DNA from: Lepus europaeus | Lineage: Eukaryota > Chordata > Mammalia > Lagomorpha > Leporidae | Assembly (NCBI RefSeq): GCF_033115175.1 | Contig: NC_084827.1 | Location: forward strand, 180,938,388 to 181,002,387 | Length of the DNA: 64,000 nucleotides | Reading direction: 5' to 3' | Part shown: positions 25,301 through 35,800 of the stretch, piece by piece | Layout: each line of letters starts with the position of its first letter | How positions within the stretch are numbered: the stretch's first letter is position 1 | Made by a program: the position numbers and the translations under genes | Notes under the pieces: model-generated | Databases searched by the model: none | Seen by the model: the letters and a program-made list of their open reading frames with translations, nothing else | What the model was told of the DNA's origin: nothing

Positions 25301-27954
25301 GTGTGTGCCAGGAGCTTCCACCTGCACTTAGCAGGCCCTGGGCCAGGGTGCATGAGGGCTGGGGCCCTCCCACATAAGTACTCACAGCCGAGTCCTTAGG
25401 CCCAGGGCTGCTGCAGAAAAGGCTCAAACACAACGGCAGGTCATCATGCCCATCTTCTGTCCGCATCACAGGCAGACGGGGAGACCGCTGGGGAAGTGCG
25501 GCCCCCGCCCATCACGGGGCCTCTGCCCCTGGAGCTCCCATTGGAGGCTGATGCCGGGTGCCTGGCAGGTCCCATTTTCCCAGAGTTGACGGCACAGGGT
25601 GCAGCTCTGAGCACGCTGGGCCGAGCCCACGTCCATTGCTGCCGGGATGGAGGGCCCCGGGAGGGATGCACAATGCTTCTGCAGACGCCACACCTGGCCA
25701 ACCAACGCCTCGCCTGAAGCCAGCGCCCAGAGAGGCCTGGAAGAGGCCCACAAAGGGGCGGGTTCCTGAGTCCCCCCCCCCCTCCCACTGAGTCAGGGGC
25801 TGAAGACCAGTGCTTCGGGGCCACCTGCCCACCCCTCCACCGAGCCTGAAGCGGGAGGCCCGCAGCTGTGGCAAGGTTGTGTGGAGTTTCCCATGCCTGC
25901 AGTGACCCAGGAAGGTGGCCAGAGTCACCTTTCCCACTGCCCCAAGAGGCCGTCTACCGAGGGCATGTGGCGTGCACTTCCACACGGGGCGCTGCAGGAA
26001 GGGAGCTGGGGATTTGGCAGAAGCCAGGCCCCAAGTGAGACCCGGAGCCCCCCCGCCACCCTGCAGAGAACCCATATATGCCTCACAAGGGAGTCGCCAT
26101 GGGGAACCCGCCACAGACAGGGGCCAGGGGCAGGGCAGGTGAGAGGGAGAGCGCAGCACCCCTGGAAACCCTGGCTCAGGAGCCACTGGGGGGTCTCAGG
26201 CTGGGGGCAGGGAGGGGAAGGAGGGAGGTGCCGGAGGCCAAGCCCGGCTCTACCCAGAGCCAGGAGTCCAGCCTGCTCCAGGGTTGAGGACGGAATGTAT
26301 TGAACACGCCCTGAGATTCAGTCTTCGAACGGGCAGCCTGGAGCTCCGACAGTGACGTTGTGCGAAGTGGAAATGGCCAGGAAACGCTCCGTTGGCTGCC
26401 ACTCAGCACCGGAGCTGCTGCCTGGTGCTGAGGGCACAGCAACTGGTCGGAGCTGGCAGCAGGTTTAGAAAGCTAGGGTTGTGCTGTGGGTTGAACTGTG
26501 GCACCACCAAAGGAGGGGGGGGTGGAGTTCTAACCCCAGGACCTTGGGATGTGTCCGTATTTGGAAATAGGGCCCAAGCAGATGTAACTGGTGAAGATGA
26601 CATCACGGTGGTGTCCTTAGAAGATGACCGTGTGAAGACAGACGCACGGGGACAAGGCAGAGGCTGCAGCGACACGGTGTAGCCTGTGGAGGGAGAGACC
26701 AGGCAGGAGCCTCCCCCACAGGTCTCAGCCCTGCAAGCCTTGACTTTGGACTTTCAGGACCGTGAGAACGGAGCGGCTGTCTTCATGCCCGGGATGGCAG
26801 CACACTTCCAGGCCCCACCCCTTGCTGTCCCAGGCTCACCTTCCTCGGCCCACTGCAAAGCACGGCTCTGAACACACACAGCCAGAGAGGCGCGTGCGGG
26901 CTCTGTGTGCGGGGCAGGGCTGCCGACCGAGACGCCATGGCTGAGAAGGGCCCCAGTGCACCGGTCCCCTGCACGCAGATGTGCGTTAGGAGGGGTCCGT
27001 GGGGGTCCCCCCACCCTGCTCTCCATGGGGCCTCTCTGTCGGCCTCACGCTACATGGGGTCTTCAGAGATGGGGTGGGCATGACCAGAGGGAATGCTGAG
27101 GCCGGGATGAGCCCCCCAGGAGACTCCTGTGAGCAGAGGTGGGCCAGGGCCCAGCTGATGACAAGGAGTCCCCTGGAGCCACCTGAGCCCTTGCTGGCCA
27201 CACAGGGTGCAGGAAAACCCTGGCGCCATGGACCACGAACCCCACACCCTCCCAGAGTGCCGCGAATCCTGGGCAGAGGGTCCCCCGGCCCACGCCACCC
27301 TTCCCCTCTCTCCCCCACTGGGGTGGCCGCAAAGCACCTTGCCTGGGAGCTACAAGGGCTCGCTCTGAGAAGCGAGACGGCTCCCTCGGGGGTCTGCGTG
27401 GGAGTCTCAGGGAGCTGCCGCAGGGCCCCGGGCAGTCCCCTGCAGGACAGTGCTGCCCACACCCGGGCCCCCGCCTCCCTTGCGGGGCACACGCATCGGC
27501 CCAGTAGATTCAGTTCCCTTCCTAAGTGGGCGGGAATTCCGGATGTGCGTTCCTTGCTGCCTGCGGTGTTTCTGGCATCAGGAGGAAAAGGTGTTTCAGG
27601 GGAAACGAATCCCAACCCGAGACCTCACGCTGCTTCTCTGAGCATCCAGGAAGGGCCCGGGAGCCGCGGGAGACCGCCCTGTTCCCCAGGCACTGCCAGG
27701 GGAGGAGTGGGGGCTCCAGAGGGGCTGCCGGCAGCCGGCCTCGCCATCGGGCCAGGGAGAGTGCAGGCTCCCGCAGAAGGGGTCCCCGCAGCTGTGGGCA
27801 CCATGGACGCTGGGCCGGGCCCCCGCCTGCTCTCCCACACGCTCACTTCCAAAGCAGCTCTGTGGTCCCCTGCGCTGAAAACCCGGGGGGCCAGCACAGG
27901 GCCGGCTTTCCCCAGCGGAGGAGCTGGTTCTGCCAGGAACGCCACGCCCACGAC
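22327..27954. other. GC-rich flank downstream of COL6A3
   Basis: No exon, promoter or RNA gene could be supported. The 599-aa plus frame at 23423-25222 and the 336-aa one at 26999-28009 have no family resemblance and have competing frames opposite. About 26480-26790 (AACCCCAGGACCTTGGGATG, CCTTAGAAGATGACC, CTTTGGACTTTCAGGACCG) resembles an old dispersed mammalian repeat. Confidence 0.4.
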
Positions 27955-27967
27955 ACTTTCCATATAC

Positions 27968-27973
27968 TTTATT
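27968..27973 (-). promoter_or_regulatory. Polyadenylation signal AATAAA of COL6A3
   Basis: The minus strand reads TTTTTAATAAAGTATATGG, followed about 12 bases later by a GT-rich stretch (GTGTCGTGGGCGTGG), the usual downstream element. Confidence 0.85.
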
Positions 27974-28440
27974 AAAAAGTTCCTTTGTATAAATTTCCTA
28001 AACATTTAAAAATTAAAATTAACCCCCCCTGCACAAAAAAAAAAAAAAAAATCACATAACATTGGAGGAATGCCGGAAGTCTGTGTGATGACTTTCCCTT
28101 CTCGTTCCTTCACGGAGGTGTTGAGAGCCGGAGAGGGTGAGGGGTCTCGCTTCCTTCTAACTACGTGGCTTGCTGGGGGCGTTGGAGAAAGAACGTGAAC
28201 TTGAAGACTGGTCCAGGGAGGGGGAGGAAACGGGACGTCGGCCTGGCCTGTCTCGGCCACGCAGGCTTCCACCTAAAGCTACGCCTCATCAGAGGGACAG
28301 GAGCCCAGCAAAAGCAGAGAGGAGCTGTGGCTTTGGGGTTCTCTTCCAGACCTTACGTTCCGCCGAACGGGCCTGGCACACAACTCCCGCGGGGGTTTCA
28401 CCTGCGCCGCGGCAGCGGCCGGCGAGGGTCCACAGACACA

Positions 28441-28448
28441 TAGCACCA
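28441..28448 (-). promoter_or_regulatory. miR-29 8-mer target site in the 3' UTR
   Basis: The mRNA strand reads TGGTGCTA, a full 8-mer match to the miR-29 seed. Collagen mRNAs are well-known miR-29 targets. It lies about 140 bases after the stop codon. Function in this animal is inferred. Confidence 0.6.
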
Positions 28449-28590
28449 TACTGACAGGTCATGCGGCAGAAGGAGGGCCCCCCGTCCGAGTGGCAGTCAG
28501 AGCACGGAGGGCGCCATGCGCGGGAGCCCCGCCCGGGCTCCGACAGGGGCTGCTCCCGCTGCTAGAGGTAAGTGCCGCCTGCCACGCGGC

Positions 28591-28697
28591 TTAGCTTCCC
28601 ACCGCGTGCACGACCTGCATCTCGGGCTTCGCGTGCTCAACCTCGACCTCCGGCTTCCCGCCGATGACCTCCACGTCGGGCTTCGGGAGCGGAGAGT
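28591..28697 (-). CDS. COL6A3: COL6A3 last coding exon: triplicated C-terminal tail
   Basis: After acceptor CTGCAG the exon encodes DSPLP, then three 9-residue units, [18 protein letters not shown] and KPEMQVVHA, then VGS and TAA. The three units are clear 27-bp tandem copies at DNA level. Human ends with a single KPGVISVMGT, so the rabbit tail is about 22 residues longer and more acidic. The phase agrees with the Kunitz exon, and a polyadenylation signal lies 620 bp downstream, so this is the terminal exon. Confidence 0.9.
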
Positions 28698-29778
28698 CTG
28701 CAGGAGGGGGTGGGCAGAGAGGGAAGGGAGGAAACCACGTCATGGGCCAGAAAGGATGCCGTGTCCCTGGTCATCTTGGATGCTAACCTCACGTCTCCAC
28801 CCCGCCCTGTGTGTGGCGCCCTCTGCAAGCTGACTCCTGCCCCCAGCCTCCTGCACACAGAGCCCTCCCGGTCCCTGCACCCACCCACCCCAGGCCCTGT
28901 TCCAAGTCGCTTTTAGGACCAATCAGATACAGTGGAGATAGTGCGCGGCCCAGAGTGACTGCGTGACCCATAGGAAGCCAGGTTATTCAAGGACGAACAA
29001 AGGGGGCTCTGATCTTTGAGGTTTTCCACAACTGTGCATCTACTGCAAACTCAAGTGCACAAAAGGATGCTTGCAAGAGCAAAATAATTCCAAAGAAATG
29101 GATCCCATGTGTTTTGTCTGAGGCTACAACTCCTCTCCTTTTTTGTATGTATCACAGTCGCCGGCGCTCAGATGTCTTTCAAAGGGGAATGACTGAGCGG
29201 GCCTCGAACCTGCGATAGCCCCAAACACGAAGGAGCCCTGCTCACCTGGCGCACACAGCTTCATGCACTCTTCCTGGGAGCCAAAGTTGTTCTCGTTCCC
29301 GCCGCAGCCGCCGTACCAGAACCTCGCACAGCTGCCCGTCTTCGCGTCGTAGTACCACCTCACCACGAAGTCCCTGCAGGTGCCCATGTCCTTCAGCAGC
29401 TTACAGATGTCTGCGACCACAGGACGAGGAGAGAACAGGCGTTAGGACCTGCGAGGGACACCGCCCCCAGCACCAGGGCTGGCGGTCCCCAGACAGAGCC
29501 GCCGCGGTTGTCCCACCTCCCGGTGCGGGGAAACTCGCCCAGCCTCGCCAAGCCCCAGGGTCCTCGCTGACGCAGGGACCTCATCGTCACAGCCTTGGGA
29601 GGCGCAAATAAAATCTCCCAGAGAAAGAACCTGGCGGCGCAGCTCCCTGCTAATGCGCCCGGGACAGCAGAAGACGGCCCAGCTGCCTGGGCCCCTGCAC
29701 CCACGAGGGAGACCCGGATGGTCCGGCCCAGCCCCAAGCATTGCGGTCAATAGGAGAGTGAACCAGCAGATAGAAGAT

Positions 29779-29829
<51 letters not shown>

Positions 29830-32800
29830 GATTCTGACTTTCAAATAAATAAATCAATCTTTTAAAAATTTTTAAATAAACCACTCAGAATACCAAACAA
29901 TAGCTACCACTTTTGGATAATTTAAAATGAAACAGGTTGGTGCTGTGGCATAGCGGGCTAAAGCCCCAGCCTGCAGTGCCGGCATCCCATATGGGCGCTG
30001 GTTCAAGACCTAGCTGCTCCACTTCTGATCCAGCTCTCTGCCATGGCCTGGAAAAGCAGTAGAAGATGGCCCAAGTGCTTGGGCCCCTGCACCCACATGG
30101 GAGACCAGGAGGAAGCACCTGGCTCCTGGCTTCGGATCGGTTCAGCTCTGGCCATTGTGGACATTTGGGGAGTGAACCAGTAGATGGAAGACCTCTCTCT
30201 GTAATTCTGTCTTTCAAATAAATAAAATAAATCTTTAAAAAAATAAAAAATAAAATGAAATTAACTGGGTTTTCTGCCTGCTCTCCAGTCACTGGGTCAA
30301 TGAAGTCTCCAGTTTCTTTGACAGGGAATCCCCAGAAGAAATCAGATTTGAATCCTGGGTCTGTACTCCGCCAGCGTCGGACGTTGCCGGGATGTTGTTC
30401 ACCCCTGAAGCGGGCGTCCCACACAAGCCAAGAGAAGAGCTAGCACTGACGCGACACACACGGCAGAGAAGTGGCCCCAGCACAGCCACGCTGCAGACGC
30501 ACAAGGGGGCTCCTTCCAGGCAAGGACACGCACTGCCTGGGCGCCCAGGTGCAGAGCCCCCTGCCAGCCCGGACAGAGGAGCCCCAGGTCCCCACGTCCA
30601 GGCTTCTGGTTGCAGGGTTTCTGGCAAACTCCAGACTGCGCTGGAAAAGAACAGCGCTGGAGTCCACTGTTATCAGAAAGCTCGGAAAACGTAAGCCTTC
30701 TCTCAGCAGAACTGCCTGGAGCCGAGAACGCCGCGCGCTTGCGCGAGTGACTAAGAGGCCTGAACCTTCCGGAACTCCCTCCCCACCACCCCACCAACGG
30801 CTGCACCCTTGCTCCCAAAAGGGAACCCCAGCCACAGGTTGTTACTCAAAGCTGGGGTCACCCACGGTGGACCAGACGCAAAGACCCGTGGGACCAGGAG
30901 GCTCGGACCTCTCTGGGATGTGCTATGGGGGCTGCGGGGGGAGCTGTCACCCAGCAGGGAGGCTGGGGCTCCACAGCGACAACCTCCCTGAGAGGCCCAG
31001 GGATGGACAAACACAGACGACTCTCTCCCAGACGTGTCAGCAATGGACGGGACACTTTGTCTTGAAAAGGACCCCCAAAGACCCCCAAGTTTATGGCCTT
31101 TAACCCCCAAGGTCATGGCCTTTGACCCCCAAGTTCATGGCCTTCAACCCCTACATGGTTCTACTTTCCTGTGCTCCAAGTGCACCTGCCCCAGGACCAT
31201 CTGTGTTAGCTCTGCTGCATCCCTCAGCCAGGCCCAAGGACTCCACCTGTGGGAGGTCTGTGGCGGGCGCTCGGCCCCCTGACCCATCGCTGGCCCTTCC
31301 AGTGGATGCTCACCCCCACCGCCCAGGGTCAAACCATTGTGCTTGCAGGTTCTGCCCTCATCCCAGCAAGAATCACTACAAACACACCGTGCGCTTTACT
31401 AATGGAAAACAAGAGCACTTGAAAAAAGCATGGGTTTCCGCGTGGGTTTGCATGACAACAAACTTTTCAGTCTTCCCGTGGACTCTCTGAAATCCCTCAC
31501 TGGAGGGTGCACCTGCTGTGGACAGACAGGTGTGTGGGAAACCGAGAGGAACAGGGATGAGGGCCCCCACGCCTCACAGACAAGAACGTGGGGTCCCCAC
31601 TCGCAAGGCACCACCGCAGGAGACTTCCTGTTCCCAAGGAGACCTGGAGCTTTCGGCTTCCCCTCTGCATGACCCCTGAGGCCCGGCCTGTGGCTGCAGC
31701 CTGCTACACTGTGTGGACACACTCCGAAACAATGTCTCACAGCAGAACAGAAAAGAAGTTCAACGTCCTGCAGTGGGGAGGGGCGGCTGGCCCTGCTCCG
31801 CCTCCCCCAGCTTGCTCTGGACACCCCCCCATAGGACGTTTCTGGGAGCCAGCGTTGTCCCTCTGCGAAGCGCTCCCTTTGGGCGCAACCCTGGAGTCTC
31901 TGGCTGCACCCTCGTGTGTTTTCTTCTCCCTGCTGCAGAGAACTCGAAGGACGGCACGGAGTGGGAATTACGGTAACCTCTTCAGTGCGCCTTTGCCGCA
32001 TGAAACCTAAACGAGTCTCCTTCTCCAAGAGAGACACAAAGGGTCACTGCTTCACACCAGGGTCAGCTGGTAGGCTCCTGAGCAGCTACACAGACCAAGG
32101 CAGGTGCAAAGTCAGAATGAGAACCCAGCTACGGGCGGCCCACCCGTTCCGGGGAGCCGTGCAGCCCACCCTGACTGCCCTCGACAGCAACACAGGGGTG
32201 CGAGGCCCCGGGAGGAAGAACGTCCACTTGTGTGATGAGCCTGTGGGTTGCGCGCACCCTTGCCCACACCCAGTGCAGTGCCTGGAGGAAACCTCAGGGG
32301 ACGCGCACTGGGCAGTCAGGTGTGCCCGGCGCTGGGGGATGGCAGCCGGAGGCTCCCACGGCTCGGGCGTTCCAGACCCTCAGTGGGTGGCTGCGGTTCA
32401 CCGGCAGGCGTTTCCAAGACTTCAGAAACAAAATGACTTCCAGATTGAGGCTCCTCTACCCCAGTGTGACTGCTGAGACACATCTACCCGGAGATAAGCA
32501 GCCAGCCTCAAGGACAGCCTTCCTCTAGCCCAGCGGAGTAAACATTTAGCTACTTAGTTTACCTCGGCTTACAGGATCGAGTTCATCTCTAAATTGTTAT
32601 TAACAGGGGTAGGCTCCTGGCCCAACGCTTAAACGCCTGTGTCCCACAGGGCTCCAGCGCCCTGCTAAAGCAGCCCTCAGAGGCAGCCGCTGGCGCCTCA
32701 CAGCTTGGGTTCCTGGCCCCTACACGGGAGACCTGGACGGACTTCTCGGCTCCCAGCTCAGCCCCGGGCATTGTGGGCGTTTGGGCAGTGATGGGAGCAG

Positions 32801-35800
32801 ACAGGAGCTCTCTGCCTCTCAGATAGTCAAGGTACCAAAAACAGTTGTTATTAACAGATAATCAGGTATTCCCCCACTACACAATTGTGTGCCAACCAAT
32901 CCTATGTACTCACAGGGGAACACAGCTGACCAGACACCTTACCAGCCCTGAGACAGCTTCTCCTGTGGTGGACTACTCTTTGTGTTCCCCTACGGAACAT
33001 GGAACACTGCCAGCAAACCACTGTCAGTCACATGTGAATTTCAGAAGTGTTGCTGTGGGAAAAAGCGTGTGTCCTACAACCAATGAAATAAGAAGAACGT
33101 TGGTGAACATACGACTGCTCCTTCAGAGCTATGCAGTTGACCCAAAAATGCCTTCTTAGACAACACGGGGTCAGCTCTACACACTGCACCTTTCTAGAAT
33201 GAGCACAGAGAGTGGTGCAGGCTGGCATCCCATATGAGCGCCAGTTCGAGCCCTGGCTGCTCTGCTTCTGATCCAGCTCCCTGCTAGTGCACCTGGGAAA
33301 GCAGCGGAAGATGGTGCAAATACTCCGGCCCCTGCACCCACGTGGGAGACCTGGATGGAGCTCCTGGCTCCTGGCTTCAGCCTGGCCAACCCTGGCCATT
33401 GCAGCCATTTGGGGAGTGAACCAGTGAATGAAGATTCTCTCTCTCTCTCTCTCGCTCGCTCGCTCTTGTTCTCTCTCTCTCTCTCCCTCCCTCTCTTCCT
33501 CTCTCTCTCCCTCCCTTCCTCTCCCTCCATCCCTCCCTCTCTTCCTCTCTCTCTCTCCCTCTCTTCCTCTCTCTCTCTCCCTCCCTTCCTCTCTCTCCAT
33601 CCCTCCCTCCCTTCCTCTCTCTCTCTCTCTCTCTCTCTCGCTCGCTCTCTCCCTCCCTCCCTTCCTCCCTCTCTCCCTCCCTCTCTCTGTGTGTGTGTGT
33701 GTGTGTGTGTTTCTGTTCGTTGTTCAGGCTAGTGGCTGCACTGAATCTTTTCTTCAGCACTCTCAGTATGTTCAGACTAGGGTCCATGTTTTAATGCCAC
33801 AAAAGGTAGATTTTCCGAGTTGCAATTTTTGTTTAGAAACTGCAGAGTGTCAGCTTTAGTTATAAACACATATAAATATCCAAGTCTTCCAAAAATAACA
33901 AGGAAGTGGGGGAGAATGGTGACAATCCCAAAATCGAAATCAGCAACGCCACAGCACGGTCAAGAGCAGCAGTGACAAAGCTGTGGCCAAAGCACCCAGG
34001 CTGCGACGCAGAGAGACCAGCTGACCGCATCTGTGGGCAGCCAGCGGCTCACACTGACCCCAGTGGGCATCTCTCCCGGAGGCTGAGCAGAGCGCACGGC
34101 GGGGGGCGCTGTTTCAGGGGGCTCCTACGACTTTGCTTCCCAAGGACACAGGGGTGAGCCGCCTAGCTGGAGTGCGTGAGGCGCCTGCCCAGCCCCTCCG
34201 GATGGAGTCAGCCTCCACCCCCTCCCCCCAGCCCTCCATGCCAGAACCTCCTCCCACCCTCGCACCGTGTGCCTGTGTCGCATCCCCGACAGATTCGCTG
34301 CCCTTAAACTTGCATTTCAAAAAGGCTGACGTGAACATCTGCAAGTGAACACCCAGGGCAGAGTGCTCGCCTCTGCTCCCCCAGCGCGAGACCACAGATC
34401 CAGGAGCCCAGGGCCTCTCGTGGCTTTGCCCACAGATCTCTGCACAGAGGCCAACACAGGTCAGCACGGTCCCTAGGCGCCAGGGGTAACAGACGACAAA
34501 CCACGGGTGTTGAGACGCAGCTGAGCTTCTAGAAGCAGCAAACACAAGGGAAGGGGCGTGTCTGTGTAGCCTGTGCAGACACCAACTGCTTCTAATTCAC
34601 GGATTGGCAGAAATAACATGGGTCAGGAGACACATGTGTCCACAGAGACATGCTAATTTTAAAATTTAGGTTTGAATTGTCTAGAAAATATCTTTAGGGA
34701 AACAATGCTTATGGTTCTAACTGACATTTGCATGCAAAATATCCACACCACGCCACTGCTGAGAAACCAGTTACAATATCTTTAAAAGTTATTTAATAGG
34801 GGCCAGGGTTGTGGCATGGCGGGCAACAGTGGCACTGCCTATGGGCGCTGGTTCGAGTCCTGGCTGCTCCGCTTCCAATCCAGCCCCCTGCTGACATGCC
34901 TGGAAGGCAGCAGAGGACGACGGCCCAAGTGCTTGGGCCCCTGCACCCACTCCCAAGGGGGAGGTTTGGAGGAAAACAGGAAGAAAGCAGTCAGCTCTTA
35001 GTTCTGTTTCTCCGTGTTGTGTTTTAAGCGTGTTTTCTCAAGCATTCACTTAGTAATGTGTCTTTAAAAGAACTCTCAAAAGTGGGACACCTATGTGCTC
35101 ACACACACATGCACACTTGCAATGCACACACGCATACATCTGCACACATACATGAATACACACGTGCACACACATCCCTACAAGCACGCATTCACACGCA
35201 TATACATACAAGTGCACATGTCTACATGCCCACACATACATACACGAATGCTCACATGCACACGCACACAATGCATGCTAGAAGCCTTCTCCAGGAAAAG
35301 TGCTGTCCAGTGTCTGTGGGCGTCACAGAGGTCACTGACACAGGGAAAAGCACAATGTGCATCTCACACCACACTGGGTGGGCGATGCAGACCCGGGAAC
35401 CAGCGAGAACAGCGCACCTGAGGTCAACCTGGCAAAGGAGACCCCTCCGTCTGCGTCCCGCCGCTCTCGCCTTGGGAGAAACGCAGGCCCCAATCACTAA
35501 AGCTCTTCTCTTCATCGCACGGGCACAGGGACCCTGCGTGTCCCAGGCCTGGAGGAAAACCCTCCCCGAGGCTGAGGCTGCCCCTTGCAAGCCCAGCACC
35601 CAGCAGGGCCCTGCTAGAAGCCCCGCTGGTTGTATAAACAGAGCAGCACTGTTTACACGTTCTCATCCCCTCTGGCGGCTCAGAGAACAGCAACGCTGGA
35701 GCCTTCTGGCCTCTGGAGGAGGCTCTGCCTGGGCGGCAAGGCTCACTTCTCCCGCACCGTGGGAGCCGAGGGCCAGCCCGCAGGTGGAAGCCACAGGCAG

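Larger units (their letters stand above)
27955..28590 (-). other. COL6A3: COL6A3 3' UTR
   Basis: The roughly 635 bases run from the TAA to about 15 bases past AATAAA. They include a CpG-rich start, an 8-mer miR-29 site and an unbroken T run in the RNA at 28036-28052 (A on the plus strand). The exact cleavage base is inferred. Confidence 0.8.

Noticed and set aside
26999..28009. 336-aa plus-strand open frame
   Set aside because: Low-complexity translation that runs into the COL6A3 3' UTR region. No family resemblance.
30399..31103. Overlapping open frames of 130-210 aa on both strands
   Set aside because: They are in an intron, no splice sites fit COL6A3 phases, and the translations have no family features.
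33355..33859. Ser/Leu-rich and Arg/Glu-rich open frames
   Set aside because: They are translations of the TC/GA microsatellite grown from a SINE tail.
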